Assembly: GCA_003439945.1 (NCBI GenBank)
Contig: QVRM01007082.1
Span: forward strand, 1-64,000
Length of the DNA stretch: 64,000 nucleotides
Direction of reading: 5' to 3'
Source of the DNA: Dermanyssus gallinae
Taxonomy: Eukaryota; Arthropoda; Arachnida; Mesostigmata; Dermanyssidae
Under the pieces are notes generated by a model. It saw only the letters and a program-made list of their open reading frames with translations, was not told the origin of the DNA and searched no databases. Below, in pieces: positions 13,066-25,248 of the stretch. Made by a program: the position numbers and the translations under genes. The stretch's first letter is position 1. Each line of letters opens with the position of its first letter.

Positions 13066-13399
13066 AAGGGTGGTTTTGTTCAGCCCAAAGGCCTGAGAAC
13101 AAAGAAAACGAGTATTAGGCAGTATGCGCATACGTGAGCGCAGGTGGACATGTGGATATGGCGGTGTATAATTGTGTGTGAATGATTATGTGCACTCGAA
13201 CAACAGTGCATAGTGACGCCGTGGCTTAAGAAACAAAAGTGTGACATTGCTTGCGTCTCAGCCGGCTTCGGTCACTCAGTGACCTTCTTGTCATTACTTT
13301 ATTTTTGTTGTTGTTGCTGCTGCTATTCTACTACTACTACTACGTAATTTTTGGTGCCAATGTTGTGGTCTGTGGCCGCAAATTGTTGTCGACATCGCG

Positions 13400-13582
13400 A
13401 TGATTGACCAAATCGAACAGGAGAACTTACTTCACGACGATAACATCCGAGTTCTTTGGAGAGCGGCCGATCTGGATAAAAACCTGCAAACGCTTGTACC
13501 GATGTCGGCCGGCGGCGGCAGCGGTGACACGAGCGTAGTTCAAGTCTCCAGGCCGGACGTGCGCAGCAGTGGGACGATTTGA
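13400..13582 (+). CDS. Short ATG-initiated frame overlapping the CPEB 5' end, uncertain
   Basis: ATG at 13400 opens a 60-residue frame with ordinary composition (MIDQIEQENLLHDDNIRVLW, then AADLDKNLQTLVP) that stops at 13580–13582, inside the start of the polyQ frame but in a different phase. The composition is unlike the simple-sequence frames nearby and resembles an N-terminal segment. Three explanations fit: it is the true CPEB N-terminus and the sequence carries a one-base indel between about 13540 and 13580; it is an upstream ORF; or it is chance. An intron joining the two frames would be under 40 bp, which is unlikely. Confidence 0.35.
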   Translation: MIDQIEQENLLHDDNIRVLWRAADLDKNLQTLVPMSAGGGSGDTSVVQVSRPDVRSSGTI

Positions 13583-13592
13583 TGCCCCATCG

Positions 13593-16500
13593 ATGGGATT
13601 TCTCCAGTCGTTGGCCTCCTCACTTGATTGGGGAAAACAACAACAACAGCAACAACAACAACAACAACAACAGCAGCAACGTCAACAACAGGAACAGCAG
13701 CAACAGCAACAACAACAACGTCAACAGCAGCAACAACAACAGGAACAACAGCAGCAACAAGAACGTCAACAGCAGCAACAACAGGAACAGCAGCAGCAGA
13801 AACAGCAACAACAACAGCAACAACGACATCAGCAGCAGCAGCAGCAACAGCAGCAACCAATTTTTGACGAGGACGCTCGTGTAGAAATCTTGCTCGAGCG
13901 ACTACAGGCTCTTCATATCGAACACGCTCCGCGTGCACCAGCATTCTCTACCCCACCTCTGCTGCAACGACAGAAGAGGCAGCGGCGGTCGAATAACCGA
14001 ACCTTCGAAGCGTCAACATCGTCCCTTAGCGGCAGTCTGCGGTCGCAGTGGGAATCCGGGTTACGACAGGTGCCTTCACTTCCGCCTTGCCGCCTCGACG
14101 GAAGTGCCTTGCCCACCGGGGCTGGCGGGGAGAAATCATTGGTCGAATGGATGCTCGATGAACAGCGAGACCTCGGAGGGACACTGGTGCATCGACCTAT
14201 TATTCCACGAGCAGTTGTATGTGGCGAGTGCTGCACAATACAGTCTCCTGTTGTTGTTCCTGCTGCTGCTGCTGCCGATGCTGGTGATGCCTGTTCCTCG
14301 TGCGCTCTGCCATCGGAGACAACGATCTTTCGCGCCTCGTTTCCAGCTAGCAGAGATAGATGCGATTCTGCAGATGATACTAGCTTGGACTGCATAACTG
14401 CTCGCCTGGAAACTTCTTCTCGAACAAAGCTCGAAGCCGAAACGGTCCCAAATGCTAATCTTGGTACGGTGATGTGTTAAGTGAGAGCAGCATTTTGGTT
14501 TGTTATTAACGGCGTACGTGTCTTCACACATGACGCTTAAACTATGCTACGGCATTTTCTTTTTCACAAAAATGTTTGCTCTTTTTTTTCTGTAACAGTA
14601 GCATGCGACAACTCTTTCGGCTAAGAACGAGCTGCTATATTGTGGACCACTGTTTTTAGGAGGTTAATCTTTTTAGCGGTATTATTAACAATAATATTCA
14701 TAATATTATTAGCATAATTAGCAGTGTTATTAGCAATATTAACATTCGTATCAGTAGTTTTAAATGATGTTCTCGTTACCTTTTTTCTTCTTCTTCTTTT
14801 CAAGACAACACCTGCAGCACCACGAATCTGCAAAGATCGGCTTCGAGTGCGACGAGTGCAACACCCTTGGCTTCGTCGCAAGCAGTCACCACCTCTTATC
14901 GGGATCCAACCGAACGGCACCTAAACCCTCATCACGTGCGTAAGCCGACAGCTGTTGCTGAGATTGAGGGCAGACAGTACACGTTCAGACCACCAACAGC
15001 AGGTGGCTATGCACGAGAGCGAACGACGTCCTCCGACGACCTCGTATTAGTTCGTCGCTACAATTCTTCGCCCTTCGTGCGACTTTGTTCGGACGGGAAT
15101 TACTGCTACGGGGCGAGTTCTCCACAACCTCTAGAGGCGTCAACTGTAGCAGCAGCAGCAGCACCCCCACCACCAGTCAGCGAAATCCACTCCACTAGGG
15201 CTGTGTCTTTTAGCCGGCCAGAAATTTCGTTAGTTCACCCAGGTCGGCCCTCAGCCCACGTTCCCAGCCATGTGTCATCACCACCATCAATATCATCATG
15301 GCCATCATCATCATCACCGTCGCCGCCATCATCATCACCATCATCATCATCAATGTCATCAGTGTCGTCCGGCCGAACCAACCCCGAGGTATACCGCGGT
15401 TGTTTGGCACGCTCGAAACTTCACGAAGTCGCGATGTCGCGACTCACCAGCGAGTTCCAATGGTACCGCCGACGACGTCACCTGGCGCCACAAATGGCGC
15501 GGGCTCGCCTCATCCATTGGTACGGACTAACACTTCCCTCGCAGACGCAACGAGGCAACGTTCTTGACTGTCATCTGGCGACAAAGGTAAAAATTCAATT
15601 CAATTATGTTTATTTCACTCAAATTGAGTATAATATACATTTAAAATGTTTCTTCATGAAGCTCTATCTTCTTCACGCTTCCGACGAGAGAAGTAGTGCA
15701 ACGATTTTCGGTCCAGCGCTGTGCATTCACACAGGTAAACATAGAGGCGGTCAGGTATATCAGGTCACGAGGCGAATTGACGACATTCACACACGATATA
15801 CTTCTCACACGATATGCTTCAGTTCAGCGATCCAGCGCGTGAGCTTGTCTTTCGTTGTTCGAGTCCGTTCAGATCCAGCTTGGTTTTTGCGCTGGTCGAA
15901 GGCATCGGTCCTTATAAGCCCCTGTGGGCCGTACCCGTCACAGAAGAGTTAGTTACTCGTCTGGTCTTCCGCCAGCAGTCCTGCGCCTACACAGTTTTCT
16001 ATACAGCCTCCCTCTCTCTATACAGTTTACTTCTTCCTCGGTGACAAGTTCATTTGTTTTCTTTCCAACGCAATCAAATGTATTTATACATCATACACAA
16101 TATATGTTTAATACATAATCAGGTCAGACCCGGTAAACACTGTCTAAGGGCAGCGAGCCTAACACCGCGGCCGTTAAAGTCTACGTTGAACTTCAATTGA
16201 ATCCCCCACCCTCTTCTCATCATTCTCAACCGCTTTTTCCCCCAGTTCCTCTCAGAAATGTAATTGTAGATCCGCCTATGACACAAAATGTTTCTACTGA
16301 AACTGGCTGTATTACAAAAGTTGTCAGTCACAACTTGCGGTACTTCAGACTAACAAAGGTCACGCTTCACAAGTGAGCATCGTTAGTGCCTCACCGCGAC
16401 ATCTGATGCAGGTTCTCTGTCTATAGTGATCGCCCAACTACTGTTTCCCGTTAACGTTTTTATACACCCTTGCTGAAGCAGGCCAGAATGCTAGCAGGTC

Positions 16501-17638
16501 TACATGCCTTCACTTTAGATATGGCTATCAAAAAACGTAGTTACTCGGCAAGTACGTAACGCAACACCATCACTTTTACACAAACAAATATGGGCATTGC
16601 ATTTGCTATTGAAAATAGTTTTTTGAGCGTACGTCGTAACGGCGTCATTTTACGCTTCTGAACGTGAAATACTTAACTTCCTTAATCCGGCCACTCGCCT
16701 TTCGCTAGCTCGCATTGGATGTCATTCAGATTATGTAGCACTTTCCGAATACGCCGGTATGACTGGTTCTCATGCAAACGTAGATTTTGCACATCTATGT
16801 AGGAGAAAAAGGCAGAATAACTACTTTTTTAAATTTCATCCTCACTCTAACAAGACGTTTCCGCCCGCTCCTTCCATTGGAAAAAAATATTTTCTTGAAT
16901 TTGTCGCGTATATATATATATATATTACCATTTGCGACCGCTCTGTCCAGTGAAATGTTCTGCGTCTTGCTTACTTTGTTCTGCTGTTCTAGCATGTTTA
17001 GGTTTAGCATGTTCGCTGTCTATCATCCCGCATGTTTGCCAGCAGTTAGACAGGGAGATTCTGCCATTTTGTAAATCGTCTTATGAGGGTGCGTCGAGAC
17101 CATGAGGGCCTCGCTCCCCTTCCTCGGCTCCTCGTCTCGACCACTCCCCCGAGAGACCCGCTCAAGCCTTTCCCGCCGTTTCCTTGGCTGTCTTGAGTGT
17201 CAAAACGGCGTCGAACAAGTTCGTCAGATCTCTCCATGCTTTCCATGCCATTTCTCGCAAGCGTTGAATTATCCTGTATCTCGTTACATCTCGCTACGTC
17301 TCGCTTTCCACATGTACTATTCAAATCATTATAAACCATAGGCATACCAAACCAAGAGCAAAAGACAACCTTCTGTTCCATCTCGTACTACATGCACCAA
17401 ATTTGATTGGTGTTAAACAAATTGATGTAACCGAGCAAGATGGCTTAGTGGCAAAAGCCTTTACCTTGCATTCGGGAGGCCTGGGTTCGAGACACAGACC
17501 GGTCACTTCTAAATTGTTTTTTACGGTTCCCAATTTAGACTAAGTGAATGCCGAAGTGGACAAAAAGTGACAATGATCGAAAAAAACGGGGAGCACAGAT
17601 GTCTCAATAAAAAGAGATGGTGCTTTGACATCCAACTC

Positions 17639-17675
<37 letters not shown>

Positions 17676-18729
17676 CATTAAATATCAAAGCTTCATATAC
17701 CATTCCCTTGGTAGAATCTTTTTTTTTATGCAAGCCACGTAATATAAGGGCAGATCGCCCTATATCGAAGCTGGCTGCAGCTTAAGAGCAAAACACTTTT
17801 AAACGAGTCTGAACCCATGCACGAGTCGTCTTTTCGTCATGTTGGCATTGCTTCAAATAATTTGCTGCCTAATTTCTAAGCGTCCACGAAGCACATTAAG
17901 CATGATCAATATGCTCCAGCGGCACACAATAATATCTACCTTCCCTTCACATACCTGGACTTTTCTACTTTTGTCTTCACCGCCTGTTTTGGGCATTCCG
18001 TTAACAGTTTATATGCTTTAGAGTTGTATATAATTTTGTGGAAGCTAAAAAGCGCCCCCCTTTGTGCGCTTCTACACGGCTTTTGAGCACCACTATTTGC
18101 TCTCACTACATTGTCCTCCGCAGCTTTGTGCGTGCGTCTTGTGCGCTTTGCCAGCACCCGTATCGTATACGTTTTATACTCCTTCACACCGAAGTTGTGG
18201 GACTTCTATTGTGCATCTAAGATCCGTGTCGCTTAGCTTTGTGTGTTGTTTCTTCCAAGAGTTCGTGATCTGGCTACATGCAATACCTTTTGCTTGGGCC
18301 TATACTCCAGACACATTTTCGCGTTTTGTGCCACTTATTCTACGATTTTTCGACGAAAAAGTAGCTGGTTTTGTTTATCTTTGGTATACTTCTAGAGTGG
18401 ACCTATATTTGGGTTACATCGCGCTTTAGTTAGTTTCATGTGATTAAGCTAATCAGATCTGATCAGCAAAACCTCATACTTTCACAATAGTCTTCTCTTG
18501 TTAGCCTGAGATAGATTTGTTGTACAGAAGTTTTTTGAGCTCCGTATAAGGTATCATTGGGCCCCGTAAGTGCTGTAGGTGGCGCAACCTGCTGTAAATG
18601 TTAGTAGGTGACTTTAGTACAAAGTTCCACAAACATGTGCCTTATCGTGGCAGTTCTTATCGATGCGTAATCAATATGCTTTAAATAAACTTCTCCGGGC
18701 GGCCAATGTATTTCAATTCAACAATTCCT

Positions 18730-18764
<35 letters not shown>

Positions 18765-20250
18765 TTAGACATAATTACCACCTTTATTCGTATAGGTGTT
18801 TCTCGGCGGCCTACCGTACGACGCCACAGAAGCGACTCTACTGATGGTGTTTAGTCCAGTTGGGGCAACGTCAGTCCAGATGCCGGGCCAACGGAAGTCG
18901 GAAAATAATCGTGGCGCCAGTGGAATTCGCGGAGCTGGTGACCGCCGCTCCGGGCATGCATATCTCGTGTTCGAGGATGAGCTTCAAGTGCAGCGACTAC
19001 TGAGGAGCTGCTTGCGACGAGGGCCCGGCCTATTCTTCTATTGGGTACGTACCTATCGTTCGAAGTCATTCGAACTGAAGTTGACGAATGATTTCCGTTT
19101 CTGTTTTGATAGGAGCACTACGAAGATGAACTATTGCTACCAGTTCATTTTTAAGGGAAGGAGGAAATGCATTTAAACATGCCCCACAGAGGATAAAGAG
19201 AAATAGCCACGGACTCTCACCTATGCGTTGGTGTCCTTTTACTCGTCATAAAAAGTTAAGGTTGGATGGAGGCTGGGGTGTAGTGAAGCTCGCGAAGCCG
19301 CCGTGGTCGTGCTACACGCTAAGCAAACATATTTTTGATTACCTCAAGTATTGTAATACATTTTGGTAAAAACATTATTTGGCTTCTACGATTGTTCATT
19401 GTCACATTAATCAATAGATCAACGCCCACAAGCTGCAGTATTAGTGCCTCGTTGTTCGTAAATAAAGTTGACAGCTACAAAAAAATTATAGCATTCAGCA
19501 CGGTATCACATCTTTTACGGAGCCTTTTTGGGAGCCTTCTCTGTATGTCTTCAAACATACATATGTATTTGCACAAGTATCGGATCCAGGCGGGTGAGCA
19601 ATATGGGAGTCTGGATAACACATTTGTTTTATACAGACGAATATACACATTTGAGTTATTTATGATGAAACAACGGAGTAACATGCTCACAAAGGCAGAT
19701 TGTGTTTTACTAGATATCTAAAATGTGCAGAAAACGTAGGATTCGTTGAAATTAATACATCAGGGTCGTGCAACATTTCCGGTATGGAGTGTTGCCTATT
19801 TGAGCTGATGGCCCATATCGAACGAACCGTGTTTCCGAACGAGATATTTCGGATTGGATAACTCCATTCCATTCCATCACTGCACCAGGAACAGATGTCT
19901 ACAGTCCTGTCTACAGCAGACTGAAGCGCAGTATGCAAAACGTACATAACACTCGAAGGAATGTAAGATTTCAGTCGGAACAGCCCATTGTGCATAAAAG
20001 CGGCAAGCCATTTACGAGCCTGTAAGTGGACCTGGAGCGTATTGATCTTGTCACGAATAAGTCTATGATCGACTCTATCAACGGCATTATTCTGGCCAAA
20101 GTATATACAATGAAGGTCTTTCTTGGCATTTATGTACAAGGCCGAATCGTGTGTCGTGTTTAAAAAATTGCATTAAAGTGTCCGCTAAAAAAAGATTCGT
20201 TGTTTTATATCGTTTTCCGACTTTCCCTTCCGGCGAGAGAAGTAGCATAA

Positions 20251-20286
<36 letters not shown>

Positions 20287-22511
20287 TCAACTGCTAACTA
20301 CAGTCAGACTTTAGCCCCCCACTCCGAAATAGAACATTCGTAGGGTACTGTACGCGGCATCTGTAGTCTCAGTCAGATTGTTTCACTAGCTGGTGGATGA
20401 CCTGACATACGGCGATACACAGGTCTTGCTCGCATCGACAAACAAAGCACTTGCTTCATATTGTAACGACACTACTACCAAATGCAGCGATGTTGTTACG
20501 CTGAGTGAACCGAGGATGTACGACTCAAAACGACGGCAACTGCCTCGCGAGGAGGCTAGGATTAGAAAGAAGAACAACTCACGGCCGTGGGTCCAGTTGT
20601 GATGGTCTGGGTGCAGCACGGCCAACAAAAGGACTGTTTTAGCCCATCGTCTCGGTCTATTTAGTTGTTCATGAACACCGCGGCGTGCTGGTCGAATTTA
20701 CGCCGAGTTGTATTTGTTCCGTGTAGAAGAGATACGGGCTAATTGTTTCGTGTAGAAGAGATAAGGGCCCTGCGATTGCTTGGTTTGGCAGACATGTCTG
20801 TTGGAAATGATTCACCGGCAGTGACAGGGGCTTGGCCAACGGCCTGACGCAGTCCTTACAGACGGCATACAGATGACCCTTCCTGATGGATAAACGTAAT
20901 TGGATCACGGAAATTCCTCGACCTTCCCACCAAGCCGAATTGCTCCGATGGAAGGGCCTGTTCAGCCAGGGACGTCATCATATGCTACGTTCTATGGTAT
21001 TGGTATCAAGATGGAACCTTGTCGTACTACCGCATTCATCTTCCCACTTCTAGCTTTTTCCCAATCCAGTGTTCGTTCTCTCAGATGGTCAGGCACAACC
21101 CGCCTAAGGTATGCCGAGACCCCTCTGGCGGCCAGCGCCTATCGTTTTATCTTCTAGAGTTATACGCATCCTTCGTACCAAGCAAGACTACTAGTAGCCG
21201 GCACGCTCCCCGCTGCGCCCCGCTGTGTCTTTTGTCCGAAACCTTCAGTATTTTCTCAATCGCTGGCAAAACCGCTGGAAACCGTATTGGTCTGCCAATA
21301 GGCCGTTCGTCTCCTGGTCGCTTGTCAGCCGGTGGACTCTTATATCTTCAAAAGTCTTACCGATCATGTCTACTAAGCACGATAGCCTTAGCCAAAATAG
21401 ATTTGACGAGAATTCATCCGCTGGTCCACCTAGCTTCGGTAATAGCACAACTCTGGCTCGCTTTCAAGCTACTGAAAACTCACGCCTCCAGAAGCAATCT
21501 TCCCGCCTTCTTCTGAAACAGACCCGACCTTTTCTTTATATTAAGACTTTATTAGCCTTGGCGGGGACGGAGAGGATACCGTCTGGATCTGGCTTTTTGC
21601 CATTTTCATGCGCGCTGTACTTTTCCATGTCAGTATACTAGCGTACTAGTGCCCTTTCGCCGTACGGCGAACGTTCAGCTATTGAAAAGCCACTGCTACT
21701 GTTAATCGTTTCCTGTTGGAAATTGCATTGCCCTAGGTTCCTTCATCAAGATGTGGCGGCGGAAGATTTTCTCAGGTAATTCCCTGGGCCACAGACGATA
21801 ACGACTGGATTTCACCCGAAGTGATAGCACACAACACCAACGGCGGCATGTCCCATCGCGGCGGGCCACTGTTCACCGGAGCTGGGCCGACCAGCAACTG
21901 CGTGTTCGTGGGAGGCGTTCATGGAGAAGTGTCCGCCGAAGCTCTCCAGCTGATAATGGCGGAATTGTTCGGGCCAGTCCTCCACGCCGGTGTGGACACC
22001 GATTGTCATGGGTATCTATACTATGCAACTTATCTGTTTCTAAGACTTTACGGCCTTACGTTCTTTTATCGGTAAACCTCGCGCAACTTGAAACTACCAA
22101 AAGACATACATAATTATGTCTAAAATTAAAAACCGTTTTTAACCAGGCTTTAAAAAAATTAAAACGTTTTTCTAAGTCTAGACGATATTTCTTCCCCTAT
22201 GATTTTGGAACCGCCATGAGGCATAACTTCAGTGCACCGAGGGCCGGACATGTTAAGGTGCTCAGAGTTTTCCCAACAGTCTTTCGCAGCATGGCCGCTG
22301 AGCATAGTCTGTCGATCCTATGCCACAGTTAGAGTATTAAGCAAAGTACGTCTCACATTCGTGTAATTTTCTGTCGTTTTTCCCCCTCTATTACTACGCG
22401 AGAGTGCTCATCAGTTGTTATTCTAGATAATATACGTATTTAAAGCCTTCCGCACAACATTCGTACGCACACCTTCTCTGAATATGTCATGTCAATGTTC
22501 AACTTTTTAGC

Positions 22512-22548
<37 letters not shown>

Positions 22549-23289
22549 TGTCGATTTGTATTTTATCAAAAAGTGGTATTAAGGTGACACTAACAGTGTG
22601 CGACGCTATACGCAAGACGCAAAGTATAGCGAGTCTATTTTTCCTCCCTCGTTTCTTTTGCCTTGTTTCGCCTATAATGTGTAACTAATGTATATAATAT
22701 CTGTTGTATGTCTACATATCTTTATTATTCACTATATGTTTGTGTTCTTGCTGTGATTTGGGTTGTGCGCGTAATATCGATTCGCATGTGTGTGTGTGTG
22801 TGCGTACACGTATCTCTATCACCGGACACACAAAATTTGCGTGTCCATACGCGCGCATTGCATCTCTGTGTTGCGTTTGCTGACGCTAGCTATCCGAGTG
22901 GGTCGGCGCGCGTGACGTTTGCAAGCCGTGACGCGTACCAGCGAGCTGTGCGGGCGGGATTTGTCCAGCTCGAGACGGCCCGCTTCAGCAAGGCGATGCA
23001 GATCGACCCGTTCGTCGAGGAACTGGGCAGTTGCGCCATCTGCCGACAGGACACAGTACTGCTCTGCCGGCACCCGAACTGTCTCTGCTATTTGTGCGCG
23101 ATCTGCTTCGAGGAACACCGTCGGCCGCGCCTACGCCAGGCTGACTCGAGGACAAAAATGGCGAAATCTGCCGCTCCCGTCGTCGTTACCGATCTTAGCA
23201 GCAGCAGCAGCAGTAGCATCAACAATGGCTATGACCATGTACCACTAATGCGACCTCCTCGTTCATCAAGTAATTCAGCAGTTAATTGA
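13593..23289 (+). CDS. CPEB1: CPEB1-type cytoplasmic polyadenylation element-binding protein with polyQ tract
   Basis: RNA-binding regulator of poly(A) length and translation of mRNAs carrying UUUUAU elements. Exons in phase: 13593–14463, 14805–15586, 18796–19044, 21737–22011 and 22890–23289, about 858 residues from the first in-frame ATG. Exon 1 carries a Q-rich tract (about 13638–13857, roughly 70 residues broken by R, E, K and H). Exon 2 is low-complexity and Ser/Pro/His-rich. Exon 3 starts exactly at the RRM1 motif VFLGGLPYDATE, exon 4 holds VIPWATDDNDW and RRM2 (NCVFVGGVHGEVSAEAL), and exon 5 completes RRM2 (YPSGSARVTF) and the Cys-rich zinc domain (CAIC, CRHPNC, CYLCAIC, H). VFLGG, VIPW and the AEAL…DTD.HGYP pattern favour the CPEB1/Orb class over CPEB2–4. 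The normally conserved linker before RRM1 is strongly diverged. The start is uncertain (see 13400 and 12818). Introns hold SINE and LINE relics. Confidence 0.88.
13636..13860 (+). repeat. CAA/CAG repeat encoding the CPEB polyglutamine tract
   Basis: Mixed CAA and CAG codons with scattered CGT, GAA, GAG, AAA and CAT. Glutamine is preserved in frame over about 220 bp despite the codon mixture, and the frame continues into complex coding sequence (PIFDEDARVEILLERLQAL). Codon mixing implies selection on the protein, or age, rather than a fresh triplet expansion. Confidence 0.9.
17428..17575 (+). repeat. tRNA-derived SINE, family B, copy 1 (CPEB intron)
   Basis: Head resembles a tRNA: box A TGGCTTAGTGG at 17441 and box B GGTTCGAGAC at 17484. 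It is followed by CACTTCTAAATTGTTTTT and CAATTTAGACTAAGTGAATG. The same head and body occur inverted at 31060–31200. A (TA)n array lies about 65 bp downstream. Confidence 0.7.
19687..20139 (-). mobile_element. Non-LTR reverse transcriptase fragment (CPEB intron, antisense)
   Basis: Minus-strand frame with an RT-like block AVDRVDHRLIRDKINTLQV followed by ARKWLAAFMHNGLFRLKS. This corresponds to the family pattern F-D-R-V-D-H-x-L-L…W-L-x-S-F-L-x-x-R-x-x-x-V of LINE reverse transcriptases. The catalytic YxDD region is not seen, so this is a truncated, dead copy. Confidence 0.55.
21245..21448 (-). mobile_element. R1/Jockey-like reverse transcriptase fragment (CPEB intron, antisense)
   Basis: Minus-strand peptide LSCLVDMIGKTFEDIRVHRL followed by LLADQYGFQR aligns by eye with the LINE RT block I-C-L-L-D-T-x-G-K-x-x-E-R-I…L-S-D-x-Q-F-G-F-R-K. 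Only this block is readable. Flanking sequence from about 20670 to 21540 may belong to the same relic. Confidence 0.5.
22205..22330 (-). repeat. Dispersed repeat tail (CTTAACATGTCCGGCCCTCG family)
   Basis: On the minus strand it reads GCGGCCATGCTGCGAAAGAC, then TTAACATGTCCGGCCCTCGG, then TGCACTGAAGTTATGCCTC. The same order is found at 49115–49195 and in the right arm of the foldback at 52549. It lies in the last-but-one CPEB intron. Confidence 0.55.
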
Positions 23290-24483
23290 ATTCCATGCTG
23301 CGTACTCAAACTTAGGGTGCGTGAGCACTAGAAAAGCACACGCGTGAACATCTCGTTGCCTACACGACCACTTTAGTGTATCTAGATAGCTAACAAATAT
23401 CTACTGACAGTACGCTTTGTGGTGTAAAACTACGCTTAGATATCTGTCGTTGCTAAATTGCCTAGTTTATACCTATATAATAACTTATTCATTATTTACT
23501 TAGCTATTTACTGTGGTTTTCAAGTTTACGACAACAAACGCCTCGATATCTCAATACTTTTACATGCAGTTAGCTAACAACCTACGTATCATATATCTAA
23601 CAAATCGACTGACTCTAATAAGAAAAAGTAACAAAAACACGCGACAACAAATAAGGCCAACAATCATGGAGCACGCAATCGACGAAAGCTAAGGATAGAA
23701 GGAATCATCATGAATTATCATGTATAAATAATAGTAATAGTAACTTATTACTATTGTTATTTCTATTTGTATAATCTTTATTAGATATTAGATAAAAATG
23801 ACAAGTATATGTGTGCGCAGTAGTTACTACAAAGTTTGTTAGGAACACTCTTTATATTGCGATAACGCATTTATCTTGTGCCGTCTGTCTCGCTTTCGAC
23901 CTAACCCCGACCGAATTCCCCCGTGATAGCTAACTATGCAAGATACGTAGAACCGAGTTAAACCAACAATTCGTTCATACGTGATTGCATGTTCGATGTG
24001 TGCTATATCAAACAGGCAGTGCACCTTCTGTCGTCACGGATCACAGGCTGCACAATCATAAGCATATAGGTGAATGTAATAATAATATACAGTAGGCTAG
24101 GGTTTAATGAAACACACATACATATATATATATTTTTTTTTAATAGAGAAACAATTATAATCTAGCGTCAAGTAGCAATTTTAGATTCAGTTCAGTATAG
24201 TAGCACGACATTCCGATCAACCGATCTTGTAAAGCTACTGGCTTCAGCATGACGTCGATTATACTTCCCGCAGATTTAAATCAAGTTTGTTTTGTCGTCG
24301 CTACGACAGGAGTGCAAACGTTACAGATATTTATCTAAGAAGAAAGAATATGCATAATCAATTATTTGTGGAATTAAGATCTTATTAATTGAAATCGGCG
24401 AGCATGGCTATAACAAAACGTGTTTATACTGCTCTTAACTATTCGTATTCTGACCCGACCGTAAGCATAATATAAGTGGCGTA

Positions 24484-24522
<39 letters not shown>

Positions 24523-25248
24523 AGAGAGAGAGAGAGATACTTACAACTATTTATTTGTCATATTGCTAATATAAATCTCTTCGAGTCTTATCGTCCTAAT
24601 GTTTGTCGCCCAAAGCTCCTGTCTTACTCCATTAAAATCTTTACGTATGAGCATCTTGTGTTCTGCCGTTCTCTTGACAATCCTGCAGAAGGGCGTTTGT
24701 TCGTTCATGTCTCCGTCAGCTTCGCCTAGAGATTATCCATTTGCCGAACGTATCTTCTTATTATAAAGTCCAACGGGGACAAGCGTTCCATTTGTCACCA
24801 CCGTCTTGTGGACTCGACAAATGCATATTGTCAGTATTGTCTGAATGCTTCGTAGCAGAGGGCGCATCTAGGCTCCACAGTCCAGGGTCACATTACCTTA
24901 GACTGGCGACGCGTATAACACCACCGAGTCCACCACGAAACCTATCAATTTCCTGTTGTTCTTTTCTGCTCGCGCCACATATGGAAAAGTCTTGCTTAAA
25001 TATTGATCTAAGCTTTTAGGTATGCTGTGCAGGACTACACGCCGGCTGGTAGCTCGATGACTACCAAAGCCTTTGTATTACCTGCTAAAACCCTCATACC
25101 TCCAGTCATCCTCCGTAACCGGGTCCTATGGGTAAAACTAATATTGCTCACAGTTAAGGGGGGGAGTCTCTAATACTATCACAACCTTTCGTGTAACCAT
25201 CTGCACCGGTTCTTGTTAAAAACTCTGTAAATAAATTTTTCTTGCAAA
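23290..25248. other. CPEB 3' flank, no recognised gene
   Basis: AT-rich 3' flank with a composite (TA)n(GA)n array at 24483–24536. No conserved coding frame. This region probably includes the CPEB 3' UTR, but no single poly(A) signal stands out. Confidence 0.4.

Noticed and set aside
13540..13944. Minus-strand and other-frame readings of the polyQ region (Leu-, Val-, Asn- or Thr-rich)
   Set aside because: Shadows of the CAA/CAG repeat; only the Gln frame continues into complex sequence and splices in phase to exon 2.
17428..17520. Functional tRNA gene
   Set aside because: Box A and B are present, but the acceptor stem does not pair and the unit recurs with a common non-tRNA tail, so it is a SINE head.
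18064..18429. 121-codon frame in the large CPEB intron
   Set aside because: Aromatic and Cys-rich composition typical of AT-rich non-coding DNA; no family match.
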